Source: Ectobius pallidus (Eukaryota; Arthropoda; Insecta; Blattodea; Ectobiidae). From it: a stretch of 64,000 bases of DNA. The number at the start of each line of letters is the position of its first letter. Position 1 is the stretch's first letter. Where the stretch lies: NCBI GenBank assembly GCA_964059195.1, contig CAXKWD010000006.1, positions 13,880,530-13,944,529 of the forward strand. The letters run 5' to 3'. The translations under genes were made by a program, and so were the position numbers. Shown here one piece after another: positions 1 through 11,874 of this stretch. The notes beneath the pieces are model-generated. The model saw nothing but the letters and a program-made list of their open reading frames with translations. It did no database searches and was not told the DNA's origin.

Positions 1-149
1 AGAATTTATCAAATAGAATTTAAATAGAATTTATTAAATGCAAATCAGTTCTCATGGCAACATATTGTTTTACAGTGTTCATATACGGCTTTGGAAGTCG
101 CAATACAGTTAAATTTGACAAATAATAACACTACCCACATATTCCTTCA

Positions 150-320
150 CATGCTTATCAAACTTTATATCTTTGTTCTTCCGCTTAATGAAACGATCTG
201 GAGCTTAGCTCGGAAATCGATAACAAAAATAACTTATTTTCTGCATATCATAATTGCAATTGTCAGTGATTAAACAAAATCATTCTGGCAGTTTGTTACA
301 TCAGTTTACCTGATTTTGTT
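150..320 (+). repeat. dispersed repeat, family X copy 1
   Basis: This ~170-bp segment recurs in the window at 43,640-43,830 (opposite strand) and 52,950-53,130 (same strand). Shared landmarks are a stretch reading cttccg..taatgaaac..tctgga followed by gttacatcagtttacctgatt. No coding potential, TIR or target duplication is visible, so the class is unknown; it is probably part of a longer interspersed element. Confidence 0.6.
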
Positions 321-885
321 TTATCAGATCTTTTACTAAGATCCAGTGTGTCCAGCAACTATTTAAAAAGTCCTTTAATTGTCTTTTTTGTTTTTTATTT
401 TTTAGTGCTGTCCTTTTTTTCAGCGAGTTGAGAACAGTAGATCTATTTAAGTTCTTCAAATGTAACCAACTTGTAATGTAAATTGTTCTCTCTTTTTCAT
501 ACTTGTAGACCATGATATACTTTTGATGTACTTTTTTTTTGTGTGCCTTGAACTTTTTTCATATAATGTATTCAATTTATATACATATAGCCTATCAAGA
601 GACCATTAAAAAGCAAGCTTTTTCTTTTTTTAACATGTCTAAACAGAGATTTTAGCTGAAAACATGCAGAGTTTTGTATTCTGATGTTATTGTACAATCA
701 ATTATAAATGTAGAAAATAAACTTATAAAAATAAAAAGTGAAGGATTAAAACTGTGAGAGGAACGGAATGGCTATGAGGAGTGAAGAGGAGGCCATTTTG
801 AAAAAATAATATACAATTTCCTTTACTTATACGTTAAAAAACTTAAATTTAAGCTGAACTTTTCCTCCAAAGAACTCTGCAGGTT
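321..885. other. unassigned AT-rich DNA
   Basis: Only short shadow ORFs, T-rich runs and no recognisable domain. I see nothing assignable here. Confidence 0.5.
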
Positions 886-985
886 TTCAGATTGTTCAGA
901 CTCTTATTCAAGGTCCGTTTTCAGTTGCTACAGATGAAAGCAATGATAAATACAAACTCCGAACTGTACCATATTGTTATTAACG
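886..985 (+). pseudogene. hAT-type transposase fragment
   Basis: A ~33-codon open stretch in the frame containing position 886 translates to a segment with the core FSVATDESNDK, which resembles the conserved block (F-S-x-A-T-D-G-S-N-D) found near the first catalytic aspartate in many insect hAT transposases. It is closed by a stop near 982 and no neighbouring block is in frame, so this is a short dead scrap. The glycine normally after T-D is replaced by E. The identification rests on one motif and is tentative. Confidence 0.4.
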
Positions 986-2030
986 GTATATTAGTATAAT
1001 GTGTTGTATTTAGCTTCGCCTCCCCCACACCCCCCCCCCCCCCTTTCACTCGGTGTGTCTGTCCTTTATTTTAAAACTTTTCAGTTGGACACACTGCTAA
1101 GATCTCTGTGTAGACTATTTTAAATTTAGTAGTTGTTGCTGTTGTAAGAATTTTTGCCAGTTTTCCATTGTGCTTGTTGGGATCAATGCGAAAATGAAGC
1201 TAATCGCAGAAGTATTTGCTTTATTTCTCTTGTGTGTATCATTTGGAACATTTTTTAATCCCACAAATGAGTTCCAGGTAGCAGAGGGTAATAAAGGAGC
1301 CGCTGTAGTATTTAGTTAACATACAAATCCATGTATATCACTTCAACTATTTATATGTTACAAATCCTCCCAGTTTATGTTGCCGTGCCAGTTAATTCCT
1401 GGGGGTCTCTTTTAAAACAAAGCGAGAATAGCGGATGGGAAAAAAAAAACAGACATGCGGGGGAAAAAAAATGTTAAGGCTTACATATGAACGCGATATT
1501 CTTCAGGTCCCTACCCAATTGCAAATATGTAACACAGCTAGTGAAGCGTACAAGTATTGTATTTAAATTGTAGGACTATAATTACGTTATATTTCCGGTA
1601 TCAAAGTTCATATGTAATTATTGTGCCGACAGTGCACGCCGCTTATTGTGATCACTCCGGGACGGAGCTAATCTGATAATATTAACCGACTGATAACAGT
1701 AGCCGAAGGAATTAAATGAAGGTTATTTATTCATATATAAGATAATACACTACAACACAGAATTTAAAAAAAATTATTCATAGAATAATAATTAACCGTG
1801 AATCATTGAACCACTCTTAGGCTAATACGATAATAGACTGCAAGGAACTATTTTTTAAACCAATAACAAAGTTTTTAATTATTTTTACTTTCCTTTAGGA
1901 GTCCATTAACCAATACTACATACTCGGTTACGAGTGTTTTTGGAAGTCTCTACTGATCTGTGGTGAACACCGCGTAGCAAAACAGATCTAACGCCTGTCT
2001 GTTCAAGTCTTTTCATTTTACACTATAGCC
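986..2030. other. unassigned DNA with a C14 homopolymer
   Basis: Contains a 14-base C run at 1030-1043 and A-rich runs near 1440-1470. No ORF of note and no repeat that I can match elsewhere in the window. Confidence 0.5.
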
Positions 2031-2077
2031 ACATACATACATACATACATACATACATACATACATACATACATACA
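2031..2077. repeat. (CATA)n microsatellite
   Basis: About eleven uninterrupted CATA units. Further CATA repeats occur at 2,885-2,915 just beyond the mariner element, so the mariner may have landed in or beside a CATA-rich tract. Confidence 0.9.
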
Positions 2078-2183
2078 AATTTAGAATACACAGTGATAAG
2101 TTAGTTGAATCGGCATATAGTATTACATAAAGTAATGGGGCATACGTATAATAAAGGAAAGAAAAAATACATACATAGGCCTA

Positions 2184-2884
2184 CGAGGGGAATCCAGGAA
2201 ATAACGACCGTTTTGTTGTAGTAATTAAAAAACTCATATTTATTTGAAAAAACAAAGTCTGTTACATAACTGAAGTTTCCTTTATTTCTCTACATAATCA
2301 CCACCCACATTTAAACATTTGTCGTATCTGTTCACTAGCTTTAGAATTCCCGTGTTATACTCCTCTGCCGCCAGTTCATTAAGCCAAGTGTTCACTGTCT
2401 TCTTCAACTCTTCATCACTTTCAAAACGCGTACCACCCAGAAAGTCTTTCAGAAAATCGCTAGGAGCAAGGTCTGGACTATAGGGCGGATGATCAAAGAT
2501 TGATCCAGCAAATCTCGAGTGAAGCACAACTCCTCTCGAAAGCATTCCTCGCCTCCTGTTTTGGATGCCTCGCCGTAGTTTTCGTAAAGTCTCACAATAA
2601 TGATTTGCATTGATCGTAGTGCCTTTTGGCATGAAATCCAGCAAAAGAACACCTTTGCGATCCCAAAAGACAGTGAACACCTGGCTTAATGAACTGGCGG
2701 CAGAGGAGTATAACACGGGAATTCTAAAGCTAGTGAACAGATACGACAAATGTTTAAATGTGGGTGGTGATTATGTAGAGAAGTAAAGGAAGCTTCAGTT
2801 ATGTAACAGACTTTGTTTTTTCAAATAAATATGATTTTTTTAATTACTACAACAAAACGGTCGTTATTTCCTGGATTCCCCTCG
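2184..2884. mobile_element. fold-back mariner element
   Basis: A 701-bp unit flanked by TA dinucleotides (2182-2183 and 2885-2886), the mariner target duplication. Both ends begin CGAGGGGAATCCAGG. The inverted arms are 217 bp (2184-2400 and 2668-2884), far longer than mariner TIRs, and both carry the same transposase C-terminus: the right arm is an inverted copy of the 3' end that replaced the element's own 5' half. The unique centre 2401-2667 holds the remaining transposase segment. At the inner junction a short GTGTTCACTGTCT homology is visible, suggesting template switching or ligation at microhomology. Confidence 0.85.
2282..2680 (-). pseudogene. mariner transposase, C-terminal half
   Basis: Reads from about 2680 down to a stop at 2282. 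Visible blocks in order are FWDRKGVLL, a region with LRRGIQNRRRGML, the mariner signature YSPDLAPSDF, then FESDEELKK and a terminal GGDYVEK. Normal mariner transposase is about 345 residues with a DD34D triad; here the N-terminal DNA-binding domain and first catalytic D are gone. The HDNARPH block with the second D is replaced by unrelated residues, and a few residues are missing right after APSD. An ORF caller extends this frame to 2749, but those first ~24 codons are antisense of the inverted arm, not transposase. Not functional. Confidence 0.85.
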
Positions 2885-2916
2885 TACATACATACATACA
2901 TAAATATATACATACA

Positions 2917-3190
2917 TTTTTTATTTTTTTATTTATTTAAATTACATTTACAAACTTATGTACAAATACAAATACAAACATACACAAATATTAAAAAAAC
3001 ATTTACAAATTTCAAAATTAAAGTACAATACTTTTTAAGAAAAAGAAAGAAAGAAAGAAAATAACCAAATATTTATTTAGAAATACACCCGAATGAGCAA
3101 GCTGCTCGTGCTCGGGTGTAGTTTCAGAACATCAGAGTGGAGAAAGAGGAGAAACAAAAAACAAAGTGAGAAACAATGACACACTTAGGC
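2917..3190 (-). mobile_element. LINE 3' UTR relic (same family as 14.7-17.0 kb)
   Basis: Begins with a T-rich (minus-strand A) tail at 2917-2940 and contains, at 3086-3118, the same hairpin as the LINE 3' UTR at 14,819-14,852. About 100 further bases match the 14.8-14.95 kb UTR (landmark GAAAGAGGAGA). No coding sequence remains: this is a 5'-truncated insertion of only the 3' UTR. Confidence 0.75.
3086..3118 (-). other. LINE 3' UTR hairpin (copy 1)
   Basis: Inverted repeat CACCCGA..TCGGGTG with an inner stem built from GAGCA/TGCTC. It is conserved in structure and sequence with the copy at 14,819-14,852. A 3' UTR stem-loop is a plausible recognition element for the LINE reverse transcriptase; that role is inferred. 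Confidence 0.65.
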
Positions 3191-4089
3191 CATAAAAAGG
3201 TGAAAAATGTTAAACAGACATACACGCTTTCGATTTTATATATTAGGCCTACATTTAACTTTATCCATACCCAAACGGATCACCCGGTAGTTTTAAGTTT
3301 TCTTTTCTTTTTCTTTATCTATTTATTTTGTTACAATGTATGAATCCAGCAAAGAACCTATATATTTTACTATTTGCTATGGGATATTCACATAGTAAGT
3401 GCAAGTGAAATAATCGTAATATTTTTCGAAACTTTTTAGCCTTTCATGTAAAAAATACCAAAATGCGATTATGAAAATATAATTCGTTACGCGCGGTGAG
3501 TGAAGGGAGGTGAAAAATCACGCCATGTGCATTTAACCAGAAGTATTTGTTCATACACCCAATGCATCACTCCAGTTGGTCATCTAATCACAATGGTATC
3601 AAAACAAATTGTAACTATTGACATTTGCAATATTGTATTTATTTATGAAATAAGGATAGTAATGCTTGTAGCCTGCATTATCCCTCCCACCTGTAGTTTG
3701 CTGTTGATTTTTATCGGTTGCAGGTAATTTTTGAGTTTAATATGGTCATCATGCATAATGAATATCACATATTTACCACATGATTCTTCATGGGAACAAA
3801 TAAATTGCTTACAACGGCAATTCATAAATTAATTAACGTGAGAATCGCAAACAGAAATACGCAATGCCACCAAACAAAGCATGGTAATGAACTACGTATC
3901 CACGCGAACATCATTCCACAGCTATTTATTAGTATCTTCAACACTATAAAAAATAGCGATTGTTTCCATATCTATTTCTAAGTGATGCATAACAAAATTA
4001 CTTTTTTCATGTGTTTGGCATTTGCAATACATAACTAATTTAAGTTCGAAAGGGCAATATTCTAGCTGTATAACCTAAATAATATTGTA
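3191..4089. other. unassigned AT-rich DNA
   Basis: Open frames of 60-75 codons overlap on both strands with no domain signature. Nothing assignable seen. Confidence 0.5.
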
Positions 4090-4985
4090 CAGGGTGTTAA
4101 TGAATAACACCGAAATATTTCACCTGTGTATAGAGGGGACTTAGACAAGCAACTTGTATTAGGAGAATTTTGCTCTGTGACGTAAAATGTGTATGCTACA
4201 AGCAGCATTTCTCAACCTTTTTGAACCCGAGGACCTTTAAAGTGTCTAAAAGTTTTTTTTACAGGCCCCTAATTTTACATACCATTATTAAAAGTAGGCT
4301 ATATGTAGGCCTATTTTCTTAATATTTGGGGTATTAATTATAGGTCATTATAACGAAATAAATCTAAATACATTTTTTTTAATTCGACGAAAACACAGTT
4401 ATTGAATTGGAAGTAAACTGTTGACGGTAAAATTATATTTTGAACGTACTTTAATATTTATTACGAATTTGATAATATAATTAGGAATTATAACACAGGT
4501 CTACCGGTATCAGACACTCGGGCACCTCTAATAACCTCTAATAACAAATTCCGACAAAGTCTTATTTTTCAGGGTTTTGAATGAAAGAGGGAACCATAGA
4601 CGTGAGTGCATCAGGGGTTTCAAACTGTGGTTCGTAAGTGCAAAAATAAGGAAACTTGCAATAGGACCTGTATTTTCGAAATTTTAAAAACTTTGACATC
4701 TAGTGTCCATTTTATGTGAAAAATTTTACCTCTTTACTTGCTTTATGATATTTTTTTAATCATATCTGTGGACCATCTGCAACCATAAGTTGCTATAAGG
4801 CATTAAAATCATTACAGTTTGGTGCTCGTAAGTCAATAATGAAGCGAAATAGAGTTAAAATTTCATTAAATTGTCTTCATGCCTTCTTAGTTATCGCTAA
4901 AGATCTGATTTTTAATCGTTCATCAAGATCAACATCATTTTAGTGTTTCGATAATCTTCAAAATTTACAGACTAATAAATGACAG
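4090..4985 (+). mobile_element. TA-flanked TIR element, copy A (split)
   Basis: Starts TA+CAGGGTGTTAATGAATAAC at 4090, the terminus shared by the elements at 54,689-55,596 and 55,601-56,795. Matching interior resumes at about 4,795-4,985 (landmark TAAGTCAATAATGAAGCGAA). The two parts are separated by a foreign insert at about 4,200-4,790. The right TIR is not recognisable. Termini and TA flanks suggest a Tc1/mariner-superfamily MITE; no transposase is visible. Confidence 0.65.
4200..4790. mobile_element. hAT-like insert inside copy A
   Basis: Interrupts copy A. Its left end reads CAGCATTTCTCAACCTTTTT, close to the common hAT start CAG(T/G)GGTTCTCAAAC, and an internal CAGGGGTTTCAAACTGTGG at about 4,611 looks like a second such end. 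No clean matching right terminus or target duplication was found, so limits are approximate. Confidence 0.4.
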
Positions 4986-5562
4986 AATAACCAAAGAATT
5001 AGTCCTACGTTTTTTAGAATGATCCAGAAAGGTGTATCACCGACAATGAAACTGACTATACTAAAGATAAATGGGTTAAACCTGAGATACCTGAACACTA
5101 GACATTCCTGTTAGGCCTGGAATACTGATGAGGTGACTGACAAAACGTTTCAGACTAAACTACCCACACTAAAGTCTACACCACCAAAGCAAATCCTAGA
5201 CTAAACTATCTGAAGCTGTTGAACTTTATATCTTGAATATCTGAAATCATTTAAATATAACACACAACAACACAGAAAAATCCTAAAACTCTGACCAACA
5301 TGACTGATACACAATCTCGGCTAAGCTTCCGTAACTCAAAGTCTAATATGTCAAAAAGCCTAAAAATGAAACTGTACTGATTTACCAGAAACTAGGGCTA
5401 CGTGCCTACTTCACTATCTCGGATAAAGTCTGACATGTTCAAAAACTACATAAAATCTCAATATTCAGTATACTGGTACTGTGAATAAATAAAAGTAATG
5501 CAGTGTAACAGTACACCACAAATTAGGCTGAATAATGCCGAAGTCCCATGCCAAATATAATA
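4986..5562. other. unassigned DNA
   Basis: AT-rich, no long ORF, and no repeat matched within the window. Confidence 0.45.
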
Positions 5563-6860
5563 CTATACTTGATCCAAGATGTGTACGGAGTGAAAGCAAA
5601 TACTATAGAGGACAATACCGGACACTTACTGCATTGACAATGGAAAAATGGGGGACAGATTTTGCAGCGCTCCTGGTGGCACAACCTGCAAACTTGGGGG
5701 CAAATTAAAATATTAAAAACACATATAAACAGCATTGTTTTATTGTTTCACCAAACACTAAGGACCAGAACACTGTTTAAGTAATTATAAGAATAATAAT
5801 GAGCAAACAAAACACAGAACTTCCGACATAGTTCTCAAAATATCAATGAAAACACAAATATTTCAACTTAGCGGTTCCTAACAACAACAACTTTCTCTTT
5901 TTTTCAATGTTGCTATTTTGTTTTAACTTTTTAGGTAATTTATTTCCAAACCAGCATTTTTTTCTGGACCAAAGATAGATAGAAAAATCATATCGCTTAG
6001 ACATAACATGCCGAGGTTGGCTACTTCGGCTCCACTAATAGAAATTGGTTGATATCTTTGTATCTAGTTACTGCATCTGTATTCAGTAATAGCAGGTTGG
6101 GCCGCTAGATGGTGCTCAAGATATTGTCCCTCGATGTATCGCAAAGTGTCCTGTATTGTCCTCTATAGTATTTGGTGACTTGCCTTGACTAACTGTGTCC
6201 TGCCGTTTCATTGGTTAATCACATTCGCGCATACTTCAGGATAGTGCGACAAGCTCAGTCAGATGTTTACTTCCATTCAGCACACATCGTACGATTATTT
6301 ATATCTTATGTAATTATGAAAACATAAGTTCCGTTAAGTGAGTTGCTTGCTTTCGTATTTATACCATAGGCTTACAAGTTTTACAACATATATCTAGCAA
6401 ACAAGATTTCAATTGTTTTTATCGTTCCCTTGGCAAATTTGTTGATTCTGAACAAAAACAAGCGACATAAGTTACTAAAGATAAGACATCTTTTATGACA
6501 TAATTAATTAATTCGTGTACTATTCATTTGCATAATGTGTGATGAAGTAGGCTACACCACATATTGCAAGTAAACGTAATAGGCATGGCCTCTAATAATT
6601 TGTATTATAGAAGAAAATTGCGAGCCAGGGCCTTCAGAACTTAGCCTACGTCACCAAACGTGCGATGAGAAGTTTTGTCCAGCGGCGAGAAGATACAGAT
6701 TGTAAATGTATACAAAACATTGGGAATGGAACCCGAGATCCTTGGCGCTTAGTCTAAAGAAGAAAGTTCAGTCTGAAAAACGAACTCTTGTGAACTGTGC
6801 TTTGTACTGTCACATTCGGCTGTTTACTTTTGCTCCGTACACATCTTGGATCAAGTATAG
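5563..6860. mobile_element. non-autonomous TIR element, ~1.3 kb
   Basis: Ends are inverted repeats CTATACTTGATCCAAGATGT and the following GTACGGAG (5563-5590 versus 6833-6860). The flanking octamers ATATAATA (left) and GCATAATA (right) agree at 6 of 8 positions, suggesting a decayed 8-bp duplication and hence a hAT-type element. An inner inverted pair around ACTATAGAGGACAATAC lies at about 5,610 and 6,155. A 150-bp interior piece (6,028-6,180) recurs at 22,045-22,200. No transposase is visible. Confidence 0.6.
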
Positions 6861-7930
6861 GCATAATAATGAATGTAACAAATAATGCAGAAGCCTACCG
6901 CGTAATCTATAAGAGATCTTTTAACCTGACCCTGTGCTAAAATTGTCGCTGACTACAGATATGCAGGTCTGGGTTCGATGTCGGTACTTCGGATTTTTCT
7001 GAAGTAGGGAGATTTGCACTCAGATTCGTAATGCCAGAAGTGGTGGTAGTGCCCCAATCATGTCAACTGCCCAGCAGTCAGATCAGTGGCGATTATTCCA
7101 TATAGGATGTGAGGATCATCCTACACTTCATAATTGATCTACATAAATGTTTACTAGCATTCATTGTCAAAATTAAAATAGTAAAGTGACAAAACGGCGT
7201 TATTGTAGAGCACTCGGGAAGAAAGTTAGCAGTTCTGTTTTGAGCAGGTTGGTATTTGCGAGGATGTCCTCAGTGTTGATGTTACGTAGTCCATGCCGTT
7301 GTTAAAGCTCTTGGGCATGTGAAGGGGCAGGCAGGGAAGAGTAAAGGTGGTGAGAAATCATATGGAGGAAGTTGAGGACGTCTTACGTTCCTTCCTCACA
7401 TGTGTTCTGTGGTTCCTCACGTTTGAAAGCTTGTTTTCTAAAGAAGGAGTGATCATATTTTTATTAATATTTATTTATTTAATTTCTTGGTATATATTAT
7501 AGGCCTAGCTATTATTAATCTTTACAGTGCTGTTTATGTTTCAATATAAGTATTCTTGGAGCAATACATGTTTCACTAGTGAATTATAAGTTTGATATCA
7601 ACTACGAAAATTATAGCGGAATAGCTGATTTCCGTAAATGACAGTTTTCATACGTGGTTAAATATTTTCATATTTTAAAGTATTATATAAAGCATTATTG
7701 TATTAAATTTACATCTCAGCCTTTATGCATTTTTTACGGCGACGCATATGTACGTCAATAACAGTGAATAGGATAATTCGCGTTCTCCACACCATCCTAC
7801 ACAACCAAAAAACCAGGAGTCGCCACTGAGTCAGATGGAAGGCTCTGTAACAAGGGATGTAGCGCCAGGAGTTTCATAAGTTAATTCATATTATTTTCTT
7901 CCTATAATGTTGTATTTTTTATGTTTATAC
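6861..7930. other. unassigned DNA; possible SINE head
   Basis: Near 6,945-7,010 a GCTGACTACAGATATGCAGG..GGGTTCGATG string resembles the anticodon arm and B box of a tRNA-derived SINE, but the A box is not convincing. The rest is AT-rich with no feature that I can support. Confidence 0.3.
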
Positions 7931-7936
7931 TATAAG

Positions 7937-8869
7937 GTTCATTCTAAAAAACAATGCCGTTTTGGTGTCACGGGCCTCTAAAAGACACTTCTAGTTGAGC
8001 TATAAAGCAATTTGTTCTTTAGATTTCGCCCCAAACCCATGCGAGTTTCTCCGCCACCCTAAATAATTTCTATCTTTACATCGTGGAACGTAACGTTCAT
8101 GTACATGTCAAAAAACGTGGGGAAAAGTAAGGAGTGTGACTGTCACAACCCATATTCTGCATCCAACATTTTGTCTTATTGACATGAAAAAGGCCCAAAA
8201 TGAATCGTCATTCGCTGATGAATGTTAGCTCAACATCCAAATGAAACTGTCTAGAGGATGTTTGAGAATTAAACAAAAAAATCCAAGCCAGGAAGTTCAT
8301 TTTAATCTTCGTCACAGGAAACCGTGATAGGGAGTGTTACCCGGTCTAGTGCTCCCCAAAGAAGATTTAAGGGGTGGGGAGGAGGGGATGTAGAGGGAAT
8401 GAGTATTGAGTCATCTTTTCCCCTGCGACCAATTTCCGACTAGACATCGAGGAGGGAGGACAAGAAGAAAGTGAAAATAGGATGAAGGAAATTTTTTTGG
8501 TAACACTCCTTATGTAAATTACTGTGTTACGTCTTTTGTAAACTATTTTCTTTCATCTCAAACATTTCAAGACAAAGGTAGTGCTACCTTACAACTGCTC
8601 AGTCCATTTCTATTTTTTTTAACCTGAAAACACTTTGAAAAAGGACAAAGAACAATGGTAACACGCATTACAAATTCATTACGTTTCACCAACTTCAAAA
8701 ACTCATATACAATCACAAAACGAGAAAACTCATGATTCCCATGAGGTTTCGTAAACAACAATAGTGGTATGATGCCATGGAAAACCAGTCGTTCAGAAAA
8801 CCCAAAGTTGAATTTTCAAATTGGGGAACCTTTTGAGGAGGCAAAACAGCAATTTGTTTGAGAATGTCC
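7937..8869. mobile_element. internally deleted derivative of the 39-42.5 kb hAT element
   Basis: The first ~340 bp match 42,466-42,130 and the last ~600 bp match 39,800-38,997 on the opposite strand, so this 0.93-kb copy is the 3.47-kb element with its whole transposase region deleted. Termini read (G)GTTCATTCTAAAAAACAATG and its inverted counterpart ending AGAATGTCC. Flanking hexamers TATAAG and CATAAC share a core ATAA, a probable decayed target duplication. The breakpoint is near 8,275. It is a typical non-autonomous derivative that would have depended on the larger element's transposase. Confidence 0.8.
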
Positions 8870-8875
8870 CATAAC

Positions 8876-9394
8876 ACATTAGCTGAATGTTATAGAACAA
8901 TGTGTTTGATAAAGTTCTGTGCATTATCTTATTTAATTTGATAGTGGTGATGCCGCCCATATGAACAAGGTCTGGTATAGTTTGATGTAAATAGAATATA
9001 GCATGCTAACATTAGATTACCTTTATAACAGGATTGTGTGGCCTTTGAACTAGATCTCTAATTCAGTTTCTTGGTTATGGTTTTACCTATCTATGTGGCT
9101 CTAAATCAATTGACACCTGTTGAAAATGCTGCAAAATTGCATTTGCTGTGGCATAAGAATACATCTTCTGAATTATTTTGACATATAAACTTCTTTAAGA
9201 TTGGTCTCAGTGGACTTGCATGTAGCGAAAATACGTCAAGTCTGGAGGGATGAATTAGAAACCACGGCCTCAGCAGGCTGTTTCCATTCCTGGTGTTGAA
9301 TATAGAAGGCCTTGGCTACATTGCAGATATTTGCAAATTCATTAAGTCACGCCTTGCTTTAGATGTACGAATTTAACAGAGAAAATCTGATGTG
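8876..9394. other. unassigned DNA
   Basis: No ORF, repeat match or structure that I can support. Confidence 0.45.
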
Positions 9395-10070
9395 AAATTC
9401 ACATAACTTCTTCTCAAATAAAAGTTAGCCTCTTAGTACGGAGCCGTTTTCGAGAAAATCACGACAAACGAAATTTTCTTCGTGTAAATTCCCCTTAAAA
9501 ATATGAGAAAGTCGTCGCCAATCTTCGTGTCACATCCCCAAAAGATACCTAACACAAATGCAAAATTTTGTTTTCGTAGGATTTTCCGTTACAAGAGGCC
9601 ATATAGCAAATAGAGCGTATTCAGAGTTAGTAGCTTATAACTACCCTTCAGAGATTTTTTAGAAAAAGTGTTTCAAATAAAAGTTTTAGTTCTTGGTATA
9701 AGCAACCCATGGGTAAATTTTAAAAAAATCGTTTGAGTCGTTTTCGACAAAATCGCGAAAACGAAAATTTCTTCATGTAATGTCCCCTTAAAATAAGAGA
9801 AACTTGGCGCCAATCTTCGGGTCACATCCTCAGAAGGTACCTGACCCAATTACAAAATTTTCTTTTCATATGATTTTCCGTTCTGGAGCTAGACTGTTTA
9901 CAGACATCCACACAGTCACACAGATATGTTTCCGAAAATAGTATTTTTGGAATCACGGAACCTCAAAACATGTATTTATTTTAAAAACTCCACTTTGAAT
10001 TTGGGGGTCGAAAAATACTTCTTCTACCTATAGTACCTACGGTACGGGCAGAGGAAGTAAAAGGGTGTGT
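9395..10070. repeat. degenerate tandem duplication (~260-bp unit) with conserved tail
   Basis: Two diverged direct copies (about 9,405-9,600 and 9,670-9,890) share TCAAATAAAAGTT, CGTTTTCGA.AAAATC.CGA, CCCCTTAAAA and TCACATCC.CA.A.G.TACCT in the same order. The downstream tail has CACACAGATATGTTTCC and TAC-rich termination before GAAGTAAAA. The layout resembles a widely dispersed non-coding arthropod repeat, but I cannot name its class. Confidence 0.6.
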
Positions 10071-10737
10071 TAAGTTATAGCTATAATATTTTTAAATTAT
10101 TAGCTAAATAGTTAGCTATATTATACAAGAAGCGTATTTGCTTATACCGCCTTTTCTATTTATTGCAAATACGAAAACAAATCATAATATAAACCTATGA
10201 AGCTCGCTTGATAACATTATCCGCGATTACATTAAGCTGCGTTCACTGTATATACCTGGCTTTTGGGTAAGGCCAATGAGAGAAATGAGAGCTGACATAA
10301 ACTGAAGGGAAGAACATTTTATTAGGGATGGAGGCTTCAGCATCAGCCCTGCTTGGAATGGATGCCATTCCAGACTTGAAATATAGGAGAATTAGATTGG
10401 CCCTCAAAAGGACCGAACAGAATTGTGATGCTCACTAATTGGACATGTATATCAGGACATTGTTCGGTCGAGTTTTCAGTAATGACCCGTAAGAAATATA
10501 TATGCTATATGTAGTCATACTTACGTAGTCATGTGCAATTCCCGGCAGAATTTGCATCGTTACAATCTGTGGTGTAAAAGCTTCACGATGTGTTAACCGA
10601 GTTACCATATATTTGTGTTAGGGATGGTTTCAAAATTGCTTCTGTCCCTTTCAGAAGATATTGATTATAAAAATAAGGAAACTTTGATGTACTAAAATTC
10701 ATAAATTCCAGTCGGTTTAGCTGAACAGAAGCACAGA
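10071..10737. other. unassigned DNA
   Basis: Nothing assignable; no domain-bearing ORF and no repeat matched in the window. Confidence 0.45.
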
Positions 10738-10789
10738 TTATTATTATTATTATTATTATCATTATTATTATTATTATTATTATTAGACC

Positions 10790-10850
<61 letters not shown>
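10738..10850. repeat. (TTA)n microsatellite
   Basis: About 35 TTA/ATT units with three small interruptions. The poly-isoleucine ORF on the minus strand is a translation of this tract and not a gene. Confidence 0.95.
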
Positions 10851-10855
<5 letters not shown>

Positions 10856-10859
10856 ACTG

Positions 10860-11309
10860 TACCGACAACTACTACTACACCGCGCCAATGGGGACGTTAA
10901 AGTTTTAATTTTCGAATCTTGATGAGGGAATCTTCAACTTTGAGTCCCACCACGGGCTTGGGTTCATTTTTCTTTACAGTGGTAATAAAGGAAAAGCAAA
11001 GGTTAACAATTGGGAAAGCAGTAAAAAATACTTAAATTATTCACTGATAGGCAAAATTATTTAAAAAAAATTAATGTGTTAATAGAATATTATATTTTTT
11101 TCTCAGTGTGATATCTAATGTGAGATTTTTGTAATTTAGAGCTTCATGGTACCATTCTCCACTGTATGAGCACTGATATTAAATATTTGCTGTAGCCAAT
11201 GTTGTCAAAACCCCCGATTGCATACAGTAAATTACAACATTTGTTTAAGTTGTGTAAACTTGCCACTAGACTTAAATATTTTTGCGAGGAAATATAGCGT
11301 TTGTTGTGG
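10860..11309. other. unassigned AT-rich DNA
   Basis: No assignable feature. Confidence 0.45.
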
Positions 11310-11400
11310 TTATACTGTTGTTTAGTTTTATGCAAGTTCATTTACCTTGCGTTTATGAAAGCTTCATTAATCTGCAGGCAACAAATGCACGGAGCTTAAC
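11310..11400 (+). repeat. dispersed repeat, family Y copy 1
   Basis: Shares TGTTGTTTAG, TCATTTACCT.G.GT.TATGAAAG, GCATTAATCT-like and AGCTTAACTCG landmarks with 38,216-38,340 on the same strand. Non-coding, class unknown. Confidence 0.5.
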
Positions 11401-11874
11401 TCGAATATTAAATAGTTACCAGCTCTACATACCGAGTGTCATATAGGACAACGCAGTTACTATGAATGTTTACTTCTTTTTTAAATCTTTCATAACTGGA
11501 GCGATGTGACCGCCGATTGCAAGTTTTTGCGTCATCTTCTAGGGTATTTGCGAAATCGAAGGGCTGACTCACATCATACGAAGGATATTTATACGTGGTT
11601 CTCGTTTCTCTCTCTTTCAATCGCGTACTCCTTTCCGTAAACGAATGTGAATGATCTAGGCCCTATTTCATAAAAGTTACAATTTTACAGGTGACAGGTA
11701 TAAGTAAATTGTTTTATAGGTTTACATTTTGACAATTGTGTTTTTCATAAAAGTTGACAATTTTGTAGGTTTCTATGGCAATTTGACATATTGTTGTTTC
11801 TAAAAACGTTTGAGTTTATAGGTAAAAGTCTGACAAATATGTCAAATCTTAGGATCCCTACCATTTATAAAACA
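11401..11874. other. unassigned DNA
   Basis: Includes loosely repeated ttgacaatttgtaggt-like strings at 11,680-11,860 (a short degenerate tandem tract). No gene is seen. Confidence 0.4.

Noticed and set aside
10583..10888. 101-codon ORF with poly-isoleucine
   Set aside because: Translation of a TTA microsatellite.
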